Shown in pieces: positions 40,784 through 49,822 of a stretch of 64,000 bases of DNA. Source of the DNA: Aquabacterium olei (GTDB lineage: Bacteria > Pseudomonadota > Gammaproteobacteria > Burkholderiales > Burkholderiaceae_C); assembly GCF_003100395.1 (NCBI RefSeq), contig NZ_CP029210.1:744001-808000 (forward strand). The letters are read 5' to 3'. Position numbers and translations under genes: made by a program. How positions within the stretch are numbered: position 1 is the first letter of the stretch; every line of letters starts with the position of its first letter. The notes under the pieces were generated by a model. It was given only the letters and a program-made list of their open reading frames with translations, was not told where the DNA came from and did not search any database.

Positions 40784-42352
40784 GTGGGCCTGTTCTCGAA
40801 TTCCCGTCTCGGCACCCGGCTGATCGCCGGTTTTCTGACGGTGGTGCTGCTGGGGGCCATCGGGTCCGCGGTGGGCATCCACGCACTGGGTCGCCTCAAT
40901 GAGCACAGTCATCGCCTGTATGACAAGGAGTTGCTCGGCATCTCGTATGTCAAGGAAGCCAACATCAACCTGATTTACGTGGGCCGCGCGCGGGCACGGC
41001 TCGCGCTGGCGAGCAACGAGGCCGAACGCGCCGCAGCGCGGGCCACGATCGACAAGGCCACGGCCGACCTGATGCAGTGGCTGGGTCAGGCCAGGCCCAA
41101 GTTCTATACCCTCGAGGGGCAGGCCATGTTGCGCCAGCTTGATGGCCTCGTCTCGACCTGGCAGACGGCCACCCAGGCCTATCTGGTGGCGGCCACGCCC
41201 GAGCGTCTGGCACAGCGTGACGCCGAACTGATCCGGTTGGACGGCGAGGTGCAGGCGGCCAACCGTCAGCTCGACGATCGGCTGACGGAGCTGACGCGGG
41301 TGAAGGAAAAGCAAGGGCAGGAAGCGGCCGAAGAGGGCAATGCGGTGTACCGCTCGGTCATGTGGACGATGCTGTTGCTCACGGGCGCCTCCGCCGTGAT
41401 CGGCGTGGGCATTGGTGTGCTGATGACGCGCGGCCTGACGCGCCAGCTCGGCGGCGAGCCGGGCGACGTGGCGGCCCTGGCGGGGGCAATTGCGGCGGGC
41501 GACCTGAGCACCCGGATCGACACCCGGCGCGCCCAGCCGGGCAGCGTGGTGGCGGGCATGGCCGAGATGCAGCAGTCGCTGCGGCGCCTGGTGGGCCAGG
41601 TGCGCACCAGCAGCGACAGCATTGCGACCGCCTCCGGCCAGATCGCCACGGGCAACCTGGATCTGAGCCAACGCACCGAAGAGCAGGCCAGCAATCTGCA
41701 GCAGACCGCGGCCTCGATGGAGCAGCTGACCGGCACGGTGGCCACCAATGCGGAAACCGCCCGTCAGGCCTCGGCCCTGGCCACGGCGGCCAGCGGGGTG
41801 GCGGCCGAAGGCGGCGAGGCCGTGCAGCGTGTGGTGAGCACCATGGCGGACATCACGGCCTCAAGCCGACAGATCGCCGAGATCATCGGCGTGATCGATG
41901 GCATCGCCTTCCAGACCAATATTCTTGCGCTGAACGCGGCGGTGGAAGCCGCGCGGGCCGGCGAGCAGGGCCGAGGTTTTGCGGTGGTGGCCGGCGAGGT
42001 GCGCAGCCTGGCACAGCGCAGCGCCCAGGCCGCCCGCGAGATCCGCACGCTGATCCACTCGAGCGTGGAGAAGGTCGAGTCGGGCAGTGGCCTGGTGGAA
42101 GCGGCTGGCCGCACCATGGCCGAGGTCATGGCCCAGGTTCGCCAGGTGAGTGACCTGATTGGTGAGATCAGCTCGGCCACGCAGGAGCAGAACACCGGCA
42201 TCGGCCAGGTGGGGCAGGCCATGAGCCAGCTCGATCAGGTCACGCAGCAGAACGCGGCCCTGGTGGAGGAAAGCGCCGCGGCGGCCGAGAGCCTCAGCCA
42301 GCAGGCCTCGCAGCTGGTGGCCGCGGTCAGCGTCTTCCGCGTGGCCGACTGA
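40784..42352 (+). CDS. Methyl-accepting chemotaxis protein
   Basis: A 522-residue inner-membrane chemoreceptor. One membrane helix lies at about residues 11-33. The periplasmic four-helix-bundle sensor (4HB_MCP type) spans about 34-190, and a second helix lies near 193-215. HAMP and the cytoplasmic signalling domain follow. The hairpin tip is intact: [20 protein letters not shown] then [18 protein letters not shown]. No NWETF-type CheR tether is found at the C-terminus, which ends VSVFRVAD. The start is GTG at 40784, with GGAAGGAG 6 bases upstream. The ligand is unknown. It would signal through CheA/CheW to the CheY-CheZ pair encoded at 5.4-6.4 kb. Confidence 0.95.
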   Translation: MGLFSNSRLGTRLIAGFLTVVLLGAIGSAVGIHALGRLNEHSHRLYDKELLGISYVKEANINLIYVGRARARLALASNEAERAAARATIDKATADLMQWLGQARPKFYTLEGQAMLRQLDGLVSTWQTATQAYLVAATPERLAQRDAELIRLDGEVQAANRQLDDRLTELTRVKEKQGQEAAEEGNAVYRSVMWTMLLLTGASAVIGVGIGVLMTRGLTRQLGGEPGDVAALAGAIAAGDLSTRIDTRRAQPGSVVAGMAEMQQSLRRLVGQVRTSSDSIATASGQIATGNLDLSQRTEEQASNLQQTAASMEQLTGTVATNAETARQASALATAASGVAAEGGEAVQRVVSTMADITASSRQIAEIIGVIDGIAFQTNILALNAAVEAARAGEQGRGFAVVAGEVRSLAQRSAQAAREIRTLIHSSVEKVESGSGLVEAAGRTMAEVMAQVRQVSDLIGEISSATQEQNTGIGQVGQAMSQLDQVTQQNAALVEESAAAAESLSQQASQLVAAVSVFRVAD

Positions 42353-42356
42353 CGCC

Positions 42357-43532
42357 TCAGCGCAGCGTGGCGACGAAGCGCGCCAGCCGCTGCACGCCTT
42401 CTTCCAGATCGGCGCGCGAGGCCGCATACGACAGGCGCACGTGCGAGGCGGCGCTGCAGTGGCCGAAGTCGTGTCCCGGCGTCAGCGCCACATGGGCCTC
42501 GTGCAGGGCGCGTTCGCAGAACTGCATGGCGTCCAGACCGGTCTCGCTGACGTCGATGTAGACGTAGAAGGCGCCGTCCGGCTGCACGGGCACGCGCAGG
42601 CCCGCGGTGGCGAGGCCTTCGAGCACCAGCGTGCGACGCGCAGCGAACTCGGCACGGCGCGCTTCGCACACCGCCAACGATTCCGGCGTGAAGCAGGCCA
42701 GCGCGGCCAGTTGCGCCGGGGTCGAGGCGCAGATGTAGTAGTTCTGCGCCAGGCGCTCCATCACCGGAACCAGCTCGGTGGGCACGACGGCCCAGCCCAG
42801 GCGCCAGCCCGTCATGCCGAAGTACTTCGAGAAGCTGTTGATGACGATGGCATCGGGGTCGGCGGCCAGCACGGTCTGCGCCGGGCGGCCTTCGGCATCG
42901 GCGTCGCTGAGGTTCAGGTAGATCTCGTCGACCAGGCGCCAGGCGCCGTGCTGACGCGCCCACTGGCACATCGCGGCCAGTTCGGCAGGCGGCACCGAGG
43001 TGCCCGTGGGGTTCGACGGCGTTGCCACCATCAGGCCGCGGGTGCGGGCGCTCCAGTGGCGCTGCACCGCCGCCAGATCCAGCTGGAAGCGCGTGCTGGC
43101 GTCCGTGGGCACCAGCCGCACATCGGCCCCGAAACCGCTGAGGAACTGGCGGTTGCACGGGTAGGACGGATCCCCCACCAGCACCTCGTCGCCCGGGTCG
43201 ACCAGCGCGGCGGTGGCCAGCAGCAGTGCCGCCGAGGCGCCAGCTGTGACCACGATGCGTTCGGGCGCCACGGTCACGCCGTGGGCGGTCTGGTAGAAAC
43301 CGGCAATGGCCTCACGCAGGGCGGGCAGACCCAGGGCGCCGGTGTAGGGCAGCGGGGTGCCGTCGGCCACGTTGCGCAGCGCAGCCAGCACGGCCGGCGG
43401 GGCGCCGAAATCGGGCTCGCCCAGATTGAGCTTGATCACGCGGTGGCCGGCCGCCTCGAGTGCGGCGGCGTGCTTGCCGAACTCCATGGCAAGAAAGGGC
43501 TGGATGGACTGGGCGCGACGGGAAACGTGCAT
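42357..43532 (-). CDS. Class I/II pyridoxal-phosphate aminotransferase
   Basis: A 391-residue fold-type I aminotransferase. The PLP Lys is K236 in NSFSKYFGMTGWRLGW. The PLP-phosphate and ring contacts are seen in TPSNPTGT and VDEIYLNL, and the C-terminal Arg in HVRLSYA binds the substrate carboxylate. The form resembles aspartate/aromatic aminotransferases of the AspC-like Iγ group. The precise amino donor cannot be assigned. Start MHVSRRAQSI (ATG 43532) is the usual N-terminus; there is no clear ribosome site. It converges on the chemoreceptor gene with only 4 bases between stops and is divergent from the flavodoxin-fold gene. Confidence 0.92.
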   Translation of the reverse strand: MHVSRRAQSIQPFLAMEFGKHAAALEAAGHRVIKLNLGEPDFGAPPAVLAALRNVADGTPLPYTGALGLPALREAIAGFYQTAHGVTVAPERIVVTAGASAALLLATAALVDPGDEVLVGDPSYPCNRQFLSGFGADVRLVPTDASTRFQLDLAAVQRHWSARTRGLMVATPSNPTGTSVPPAELAAMCQWARQHGAWRLVDEIYLNLSDADAEGRPAQTVLAADPDAIVINSFSKYFGMTGWRLGWAVVPTELVPVMERLAQNYYICASTPAQLAALACFTPESLAVCEARRAEFAARRTLVLEGLATAGLRVPVQPDGAFYVYIDVSETGLDAMQFCERALHEAHVALTPGHDFGHCSAASHVRLSYAASRADLEEGVQRLARFVATLR

Positions 43533-43656
43533 GGCAGAAGGGGGAGAGCAGGGAGGCAGACCGCCATTTTCCGCCCTGGCCGGCCGGTGTGGGGTCACGC
43601 GGTATAACGGGCGTGGCGTTGCCACATCTCGGCGCAAAGAAGAAAAGGGAGTGACC

Positions 43657-44253
43657 ATGGCACAGCGTGTCTTCGTCTGGGCGGCCCATCCACGGGCGGG
43701 CTCGTTGTCGGAAGGGTTGGCTGAAGCCTATGCGGGCGGTGCGCAGGAAGCGGGCGCCGAGGTGCGCGTGCTCAAACTGTCCGAGATGGCGTTCGACAAG
43801 GGCGGCTTCGCCGGCTACGGGCATGCCAACGCCCCCCTCGAGCCCGACCTGCAGCGCTGGCAAGAGGCCATGACCTGGTGTGACCACATGCTGTGGGTTC
43901 ATCCCTACTGGTGGGGCGCCATGCCGGCTCAGGCCAAGGCCGTGCTGGACCGGGCGCTCACGCCGGGCTTCGGTTTCAAGTACCGCGCGCAGGGCCTCAT
44001 GTGGGACAAGCTGCTGAGCGGCCGCACGGCCGACGTCATCATCACGTCCGACACGCCGCCGCTGTGGGACAGGCTGGTGTTCGGCCTGCCCGGGCGCCGC
44101 GTGCTGAAGAACCAGGTGCTGGGCTTTTGTGGCATCCGCTGCCGCAGCGTGGTGCAGTGGGGGCCGGTCAAGACGGCTTCGCCGCAGAAGGTGGCCGGCT
44201 GGCTGGACCAGGCGCGCGCGATGGGGGTTGCAGCGGCCAGGCGCTCGGCGTGA
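43657..44253 (+). CDS. NAD(P)H oxidoreductase, flavodoxin-like fold (NQO/KefF type)
   Basis: A 198-residue FAD/FMN quinone-reductase-like protein. The N-terminus has VFVWAAHPRAGSLSEGLAEA, corresponding to the phosphate-binding loop of the MdaB/KefF/NQO family. The conserved WVHPYWWGAMPAQAKAVLDR follows near residue 78, and a GRRVLKNQVLGFCGI core near 148. Such enzymes reduce quinones by two electrons or regulate K+ efflux. No Kef channel is near, so the soluble reductase role is preferred. AAGGGAG lies 7 bases before the ATG at 43657. Confidence 0.88.
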   Translation: MAQRVFVWAAHPRAGSLSEGLAEAYAGGAQEAGAEVRVLKLSEMAFDKGGFAGYGHANAPLEPDLQRWQEAMTWCDHMLWVHPYWWGAMPAQAKAVLDRALTPGFGFKYRAQGLMWDKLLSGRTADVIITSDTPPLWDRLVFGLPGRRVLKNQVLGFCGIRCRSVVQWGPVKTASPQKVAGWLDQARAMGVAAARRSA

Positions 44254-44272
44254 GGGCCGTGCGTGCGGGGGG

Positions 44273-44866
44273 TCAGTGCTGGGGGTCAGGCCAGCGCAAG
44301 CGACCGTGCCCGGCCTCGTTCAGGCGGGCCTGCAGGGCCGCTGCGGCTTCTTCGGTCACGCTGAACTGGAAGACGACCGCCTCGCCGTGGGCCACGTCGT
44401 GCAGCTGCGCGCCGGCTGCGTCCAGCTCGCGGCGCACCAGGCCTTCCAGCGCATACGGCGCCTCGCAGCACAGCGCAGTGAGCCGGCGGATCGGCACCTT
44501 CTCGGCCTGCAGCAGCGCCTGGGCCACGCTGTCGGTGTAGGCGCGCACCAGGCCGCCCGCGCCCAGCTGGATGCCGCCGTAGTAGCGCACCACCGTGGCC
44601 AGCACGCCTTCGAGGTCCTGGCGGCGCAGCACCTCCAGCATGGGGCGCCCTGCCGTGCCACTGGGTTCACCGTCGTCCACCGCGGCCGACTGGCCACCGG
44701 CCAGCAGCGCCCAGCACACATGGGTGGCGGTGGGGTGCTCGGCCCACAGGGCGGCCACGATGGCCTGCGCCGCGGCGCGGTCGGGCACCGCCTGCACGCA
44801 GCCGATGAAGCGGCTCTTCTTGATCAGCAGTTCGCTGTGGACGGGGGCGGCAAGGGTCAGGGGCAT
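44273..44866 (-). CDS. YigZ/IMPACT (UPF0029) family protein
   Basis: A 197-residue protein with the UPF0029 N-terminal domain: SRFIGCVQAVPDRAAAQ and then the signature DDGEPSGTAGRPMLEVL near residue 62, followed by VRYYGGIQLGAGGLVRAY. A C-terminal DUF1949-like half follows. YigZ-related proteins resemble the IMPACT regulators of eukaryotic GCN2 and have an EF-G-like second domain; the bacterial function is not settled. It lies 60 bases after mmsA on the same strand but is probably unrelated in function. Confidence 0.9.
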   Translation of the reverse strand: MPLTLAAPVHSELLIKKSRFIGCVQAVPDRAAAQAIVAALWAEHPTATHVCWALLAGGQSAAVDDGEPSGTAGRPMLEVLRRQDLEGVLATVVRYYGGIQLGAGGLVRAYTDSVAQALLQAEKVPIRRLTALCCEAPYALEGLVRRELDAAGAQLHDVAHGEAVVFQFSVTEEAAAALQARLNEAGHGRLRWPDPQH

Positions 44867-44926
44867 GGCAACGGGGCGGGCTGGGCCGCAAGCATAGCCG
44901 CCCCCGGGTGTGCCGCGCCGCGGCCC

Positions 44927-46426
44927 TTACTGGTTGCTCGGGAAGGTGAAGACGGCCTTCTCGCGCACGCCCGACGAGGGCCAACGCTGCGTGATGGTCT
45001 TGCGGCGGGTGTAGAAGCGCACGCCATCGGGGCCGTAGGCACTCAGGTCGCCGAAGAGCGAGCGCTTCCAGCCGCCGAAGCTGTGGAAGGACACGGGCAC
45101 CGGCAGCGGCACGTTCACGCCCACCATGCCGACCTTGATGCGGTCGGTGAAGTAGCGGGCGGCCTCGCCGTCGCGCGTGAACAGGCAGGTGCCGTTGCCG
45201 TATTCGTGGGCGTCGATCAGGGCCATGGCCTCGTCCAGCGAGCCCACGCGCACGATGCTCAGCACCGGGCCGAAGATCTCGTCGCGGTAGATCGTCATGC
45301 CGGGCTTGACGTGGTCGAACAGGCAGCCGCCCAGGAAGAAGCCTTCCGGTGCGCTGGCGATGCGGGTCTGGCGGCCGTCGACCACCAGCGTGGCGCCTTC
45401 GGCCACGCCCGCGTCGACGTAGCCCTTGACCTTCTCGAAGTGGGCCGGCGTGACGAGCGGGCCCATGTCGTTGCCCGGCTCGGTGCCGGGGCCGACCTTC
45501 ATCTGCTTCAGGGCCGCGGCCAGGCGCTCGGCCAGCGCGTCGCCCACGGCATCGCCCACGGCCACCACCACCGGGATGGCCATGCATCGCTCACCACATG
45601 AGCCATAGGCCGCACCCATCAGCGCCGACACGGCGTTGTCCAGGTCGGCATCGGGCATGACCACGGCGTGGTTCTTGGCGCCGCCCAGGGCCTGCACGCG
45701 CTTGCCGGTGGCGCAGCCGCGGGTGTAGATCGATTCGGCGATCGGCGTGGAGCCCACGAAGCTGATGGCCTGCACCACGGGGCTGTCGATCAGGGCATCG
45801 ACTGCTTCCTTGTCGCCGTTCACGATGTTCAGCACGCCGTCCGGCAGGCCGGCTTCCTTGGCCAGCTCGACCAGGAACAGCGTGGACGAGGGGGTCTTCT
45901 CGGACGGCTTCAGCACGAAGGTGTTGCCGCACACGACGGCCAGCGGCCACATCCACAGCGGCACCATGGCGGGGAAGTTGAACGGCGTGATGCCGGCCAC
46001 CACGCCCAGCGGCTGGAACTCGCTCCACGAGTCGATGGCCGGGCCGACGTTCTTGCTGTGCTCGCCCTTGAGCAGCTCGGGCGCATAACAGGCGAACTCG
46101 ACGTTCTCGATGCCGCGCTGCAGCTCACCCAGCGCGTCGCTCAGCACCTTGCCGTGTTCGGCGGTGATCAGCGCGCACAGCTGCTCGGCGCGCTCTTCCA
46201 GCAGTTGCTTGAAGCGGAACATGATGCGCGCGCGCTTGGACGGCGGCGTTTCGCGCCAGGCCGGGAAGGCGGCTTCGGCGGCAGCGATGGCCGATTGCAC
46301 GGTGGCCGTGGAGGCCAGCGCCACCTGCCGCGTGGCCACGCCCAGGGCCGGATCGAAGACCGGCTGGGTGCGGGCGTTGGGGTCGTTGACGTGCTGGCCG
46401 TTGATGAAGTGTCCGACGGTGTGCAT
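44927..46426 (-). CDS. mmsA: CoA-acylating methylmalonate/malonate-semialdehyde dehydrogenase
   Basis: A 499-residue aldehyde dehydrogenase of the MmsA family, which converts methylmalonate or malonate semialdehyde to propionyl- or acetyl-CoA with NAD and CoA. The catalytic Cys is C281 in GERCMAI. The usual Glu of LELGGK is replaced in QALGGAKNHAVV, the trait of CoA-acylating members that lack the general base. FNFPAMVPLWMWPLA is also diagnostic. The start is MHTVGHFING (ATG 46426). It follows the omega-aminotransferase gene by 41 bases. Together they fit beta-alanine breakdown (the bauA-bauC logic), or valine degradation as the alternative. Confidence 0.94.
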   Translation of the reverse strand: MHTVGHFINGQHVNDPNARTQPVFDPALGVATRQVALASTATVQSAIAAAEAAFPAWRETPPSKRARIMFRFKQLLEERAEQLCALITAEHGKVLSDALGELQRGIENVEFACYAPELLKGEHSKNVGPAIDSWSEFQPLGVVAGITPFNFPAMVPLWMWPLAVVCGNTFVLKPSEKTPSSTLFLVELAKEAGLPDGVLNIVNGDKEAVDALIDSPVVQAISFVGSTPIAESIYTRGCATGKRVQALGGAKNHAVVMPDADLDNAVSALMGAAYGSCGERCMAIPVVVAVGDAVGDALAERLAAALKQMKVGPGTEPGNDMGPLVTPAHFEKVKGYVDAGVAEGATLVVDGRQTRIASAPEGFFLGGCLFDHVKPGMTIYRDEIFGPVLSIVRVGSLDEAMALIDAHEYGNGTCLFTRDGEAARYFTDRIKVGMVGVNVPLPVPVSFHSFGGWKRSLFGDLSAYGPDGVRFYTRRKTITQRWPSSGVREKAVFTFPSNQ

Positions 46427-46467
46427 GGTGGGGTTCGGTCCTGAGGGCAAGGTGGAAGGCAGGCGGG

Positions 46468-47817
46468 TCAGGCGGTGGCGGCCAGGGCATCGCCCAGGGC
46501 GTTCACCAGGTCGTCGATCTGGGCCGGCGTGCTCACGAACGGCGGGGCCAGCTGGATTGTGTCGCCACCGAAGCGCACATAAAAGCCCTGGCGCCAGCAG
46601 TGCATGGCGATCTCGTACGGGCGGCGCGTCGGGTCGCCGTCGCGCGGGGCGATGGTGAAGCCGGCAGCCAGGCCGATGTTGCGGATGTCGGTCACGTGCG
46701 GGCTGCCCCTCAGGCTGTGCACGGTCTGCTCGAAGTGCGGGGCCAGGGCGCGCACGCGGCCGGGGCCGTCTTCCTGCTCCAGCAGGTCGAGCGTGGCCAG
46801 CGCGGCTGCGCACGCCACCGGGTGGGCAGAGTAGGTGTAGCCGTGTGGGAACTCGATGGCGTGGGATGCTCCGCCCGCGGCCATGAAGGTGTCGTGCACC
46901 TCGCTGCGCACGGCCACGCCGCCCATCGGCACCACGCCGTTGGTGACCTGTTTGGCGAAGTTCAGGATGTCGGGCGTGACGCCGAAGGCCTCGGCGCCCG
47001 TCCAGGCGCCCGTGCGCCCGAAGCCCGTGATGACCTCGTCGAAGATCAGCAGGATGTTGTGCTGCGTGCAGAGCTCGCGCAGGCGCTGCAGGTAGCCCTT
47101 GGGCGGCACGATGACGCCGGCCGAACCCGAGAACGGCTCGACGATGACGGCCGCGATGTTGGACGCATCGTGCAGCGCGATCAGGTTCAGCAGCTCGTCG
47201 GCCAGGTGGGCGCCGTCGTCCGGCATGCCGCGGGTGAAGGCGTTGCGGGGCAGCTGGGTGTGGGGAAGGTGGTCGCAGTGCAGGGCCTCGCCATACAGCT
47301 TGCGGTTGCCGCCGATGCCGCCCACGCTGATGCCACCGAAGTTGACGCCGTGGTAGCCCTTGAGCCGGCCGATGAAGCGCGTCTTGCCGGGCTGGCCCTT
47401 GAGGCGCCAGTAGGCCCGCGCCATCTTCAGCGAGGTGTCGGCGGCCTCCGAGCCCGAACCGACAAAGAAGACGTGGTTCAGGCCCTCGGGCATCCGGCCC
47501 ACGATGCGCTCGGCCAGCTGGAAGGACAGCGGGTGGCCGAACTGGAAGGCCGGCGCGTAGTCGAGCGTGGCCAGTTGACGCGTCACCGCATCCGCGATCT
47601 CGCGGCGGCCGTGGCCGAGGCCGCAGGTCCACAGGCCCGACAGGCCGTCGAACACCGCGCGGCCGGTGGCGTCGGTGTAGTGGCAGCCCTGGGCGGCGAC
47701 CAGCAGCCGCGGGTCTTCGCGGAACTGGCGGTTGGCGGTGTAGGGCATCCAGTGCGCGCGAAGCTGGGCCTCGGTGGGCAGCGCGGTGGCGGAGGAGGGC
47801 AGGTCGCTGAGGTCCAT
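46468..47817 (-). CDS. Class III omega-amino acid:pyruvate aminotransferase
   Basis: A 449-residue PLP transaminase of class III. The PLP Lys is K289 in NFAKQVTNG. LIFDEVITGFGRTG provides the Asp that binds the pyridine N, and GSGSEAADTSLKMARAYW binds the phosphate. The sequence start MDLSDLP...HWMPYTANRQF and the VNFGGISVGGIGGNRK region are typical of omega-amino acid:pyruvate (beta-alanine:pyruvate) transaminases. With the adjacent mmsA it should turn beta-alanine into malonate semialdehyde and then acetyl-CoA. It is divergent from a LysR gene, with a palindromic site between them. Confidence 0.93.
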   Translation of the reverse strand: MDLSDLPSSATALPTEAQLRAHWMPYTANRQFREDPRLLVAAQGCHYTDATGRAVFDGLSGLWTCGLGHGRREIADAVTRQLATLDYAPAFQFGHPLSFQLAERIVGRMPEGLNHVFFVGSGSEAADTSLKMARAYWRLKGQPGKTRFIGRLKGYHGVNFGGISVGGIGGNRKLYGEALHCDHLPHTQLPRNAFTRGMPDDGAHLADELLNLIALHDASNIAAVIVEPFSGSAGVIVPPKGYLQRLRELCTQHNILLIFDEVITGFGRTGAWTGAEAFGVTPDILNFAKQVTNGVVPMGGVAVRSEVHDTFMAAGGASHAIEFPHGYTYSAHPVACAAALATLDLLEQEDGPGRVRALAPHFEQTVHSLRGSPHVTDIRNIGLAAGFTIAPRDGDPTRRPYEIAMHCWRQGFYVRFGGDTIQLAPPFVSTPAQIDDLVNALGDALAATA

Positions 47818-47867
47818 GGCGGCAGGTCCGGAAGGGGATGGTCTGCCGCTGATTCTGAAGAGATCGC

Positions 47868-47883
47868 CAGTTCCAATAAACTG
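47868..47883. promoter_or_regulatory. Candidate LysR-type operator
   Basis: CAGTT-CCAATA-AACTG is a perfect 5-bp inverted repeat with the T-N11-A-like geometry of LysR boxes. It lies in the 105-bp gap between the divergent aminotransferase and LysR genes. Position and symmetry suggest autoregulation and control of the catabolic pair. Confidence 0.5.
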
Positions 47884-47922
47884 CCATGTGTCGATGTTCG
47901 CGTGCAGAGGATTGAAACTTTC

Positions 47923-48849
47923 ATGGTGAAGAAGGCCTTGCTGGGTCAGGTGGGGGACACCGAACTGCGTCTGCTGCGCATCTTCCGCTCGGTGGTCGAG
48001 TGCGGCGGGCTGGCTGCGGCCGAGCTCGAGCTCAACATCGGGCGCTCGACGATCAGCCGGCATCTGAAGGACCTGGAGGCGCGGCTCGACTTGGTGCTGT
48101 GCCGTCGGGGGCGGGCCGGTTTTGCGCTCACGGCCGATGGCCAGCGCGTCTACGATGGGGCGTTGCGCCTGCTGGGCGCGCTGGACGCGTTTCGCGAAGA
48201 CGTGCGCGACATGCACGCCGAGCTGGTCGGCGAGCTGCACGTGGGCCTGTTCGACAAGACCGTGACCAACCCGCAGGCGCGCATCGGCCAGGCCATCCGC
48301 GCCTTCCGGCGACGAGCGCCGGCGGTGTCGCTCGCGCTGACGGTGTCGACGCTCAGCGAGATCGAAGCCGCCGTGATGGACGGCCGCCTGCAGGTGGGCG
48401 TGGTGCCCGATCACCGGCGATCGGACAGCCTGCGCTACGAGCGCCTGTTCGGCGAGCACATGTACCTCTACTGCGGCCGGCAGCACCCGTTGTTCGGCGT
48501 CGACCATGCGACCCTGGACTGGCGCGAGCTGCAGGACTACGACTACGCCGGCCTGACCTTCCACTCGCCCAACATGGACGCCACCCACCGTTTCCAGTTG
48601 CGGCGGCGTGCGGTGGCGAGCGACCAGGAGGCGATTGCCACGCTGATCCTGTCAGGCTGCTACCTGGGCTTTCTGCCCGACCACTACGCGGCCACGTTCG
48701 AGCAGCACGGCCTGATCCAGCGCATTGCCCACCCGGAATGCAGGTACGAGGTCCACTTTGTGGCCATCCGGCGGCGTGCGGCCCAACCTTCGCGCGTGGC
48801 CGAGGCGTTCATGGCCGAGCTGTGCGCAGCCCACGAGCCGACCGGTTGA
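47923..48849 (+). CDS. LysR-family transcriptional regulator
   Basis: A 308-residue LysR regulator. The N-terminal winged helix-turn-helix lies at about residues 14-75 (ELRLLRIFRSVVECGGLAAA, then GRSTISRHLKDLEARLDLVLC). The effector-binding domain begins near residue 105 with GELHVGLFDKT. It is divergent from the omega-aminotransferase/mmsA operon and most likely controls it in response to an amino-acid ligand. The start is ATG 47923, with AGAGG about 12 bases upstream; an open frame reaches further upstream but would run through the neighbouring gene. It is in a context like that of other amino-acid-catabolism regulators. Confidence 0.9.
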   Translation: MVKKALLGQVGDTELRLLRIFRSVVECGGLAAAELELNIGRSTISRHLKDLEARLDLVLCRRGRAGFALTADGQRVYDGALRLLGALDAFREDVRDMHAELVGELHVGLFDKTVTNPQARIGQAIRAFRRRAPAVSLALTVSTLSEIEAAVMDGRLQVGVVPDHRRSDSLRYERLFGEHMYLYCGRQHPLFGVDHATLDWRELQDYDYAGLTFHSPNMDATHRFQLRRRAVASDQEAIATLILSGCYLGFLPDHYAATFEQHGLIQRIAHPECRYEVHFVAIRRRAAQPSRVAEAFMAELCAAHEPTG

Positions 48850-48873
48850 GAGCGCCCGCACCGCGGCGCCCGC

Positions 48874-49332
48874 TCAGCGCCACCAGGCCGCGTAGGCGTT
48901 GCCCCAGCTGGGGTGCGGGCCGAAGCGCTGTGCGTCGAGCTGGTGTTCGAAGGTTTCCTTCAACTCGGCCACCAGAGCGGCGTGTTCGGCTTCGTCCACC
49001 GGACGGCCCAGTGGCGCGCCCAGCGGCTGCTCTTCCACCTGGTGGCTCCAGTCAGGCAGGGTGACCACCAGAATGGGCACCGACGCCTCGCGCCCGAACT
49101 TCCAGCCCCGGATGCGCCCCCGGAATCGCTCGGTGCCCCCGGCCACCGCCACCCCGACAAACGCGTTGAAGCGGGGCACGATGGACAGGACGGCCTGAAC
49201 TTCGGTGGTCGTCAGTTCCTGGGTGAGGAAATCGTTGGCGTAGAAGGGCGCGTTCTCGTCGACATGTTCGCCAAAGCCAAAGCGGACGAACTGCTGTGCG
49301 ACCTGAATGCGCCGTGCGGCGGTGACCGGCAT
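48874..49332 (-). CDS. Conserved hypothetical protein
   Basis: I do not recognise this 152-residue protein. It has no signal peptide or membrane segment. It shows an evenly mixed alpha/beta composition, a central ILVVTLPDWSHQV strand, and a Trp-rich end (WGNAYAAWWR). The first segment has RIQVAQQFVRFGFGEHV. The start at MPVTAARRIQ (ATG 49332) is preferred over ATG 49392, whose extension is Cys-rich and unlike the rest. It converges on the LysR gene with 24 bases between stops and has the large palindrome 49400-49441 upstream of it. Codon positions look like a real gene. Confidence 0.6.
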   Translation of the reverse strand: MPVTAARRIQVAQQFVRFGFGEHVDENAPFYANDFLTQELTTTEVQAVLSIVPRFNAFVGVAVAGGTERFRGRIRGWKFGREASVPILVVTLPDWSHQVEEQPLGAPLGRPVDEAEHAALVAELKETFEHQLDAQRFGPHPSWGNAYAAWWR

Positions 49333-49399
49333 GGCTGATGAAAGTGCTGCAATGCAGCATTGATAGCACAGGTCGACGCCGTTTGCGCGCACCCGGGGC

Positions 49400-49441
49400 G
49401 GATGAACGCGGAATCTGTACGGATTCGTACCGCGTTCATCC
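49400..49441. repeat. Large palindrome overlapping the DUF3606 stop
   Basis: Arms GGATGAACGCGG (49400-49411) and CCGCGTTCATCC (49430-49441) are perfect 12-bp inverted repeats around an 18-base spacer. The spacer region contains a second smaller palindrome, GAATC-TGTACG-GATTC. The right arm covers the stop of the DUF3606 gene. It could terminate that gene's transcript or be an operator for the gene downstream at 48874-49332; no T-tract follows on either side. Confidence 0.6.
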
Positions 49442-49645
49442 TCCCTGCTGTGTGCCGGCCATCCCGCCGGTCAGGTGGTCCTTGATGCGGTCGACGCGGG
49501 GGCCTACGGCCTTCACGGCACTTTCCAGCGCTTCGGTGGTAAGGCCGAGCGCCTCGGCCCAGTGGGCGATCGAGGCCGCATCGTGGGTGTCGACGATGGC
49601 ACGCGAGTTCGGGTCGTCGGCGGCTTGTTCTGCGGGATCGGGCAT
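49436..49645 (-). CDS. DUF3606 small protein
   Basis: A 69-residue protein of the DUF3606 family (PF12244-like). It has the pattern AIVDTHDAASIAHWAEALGLTTEALESAVKAVGPR, in which the W-x-x-x-LG and AV-x-x-VGP motifs are diagnostic (given here in parts). The family is small, helical and of unknown function, common in soil and plant-associated proteobacteria. The start was set at MPDPAEQAAD (ATG 49645), consistent with the usual 55-75-residue length. The stop lies inside the large palindrome. The next gene on the right is on the other strand, 177 bases away. Confidence 0.8.
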   Translation of the reverse strand: MPDPAEQAADDPNSRAIVDTHDAASIAHWAEALGLTTEALESAVKAVGPRVDRIKDHLTGGMAGTQQGG

Positions 49646-49822
49646 GGCGGCTCCTTGAAGAGGTGGCAACACCCATGGGCGGCAAGCGCAATGCCTGAAA
49701 GCCGCGGGGCCGCTCCATGGCATGTGAAGCTGTGTGAAAGATTGGGCCCGTTCGCAACAGGGTGTGGCCCTCGGCGCTATGCTGTTTTTCCGCTGCCCTT
49801 TGCCGCCCGTCCACCCGCTGCC

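Noticed and set aside
46600..47922. Upstream extension of the LysR gene through the aminotransferase gene.
   Set aside because: LysR homology begins only at 47923; the earlier part is antisense to the omega-aminotransferase.
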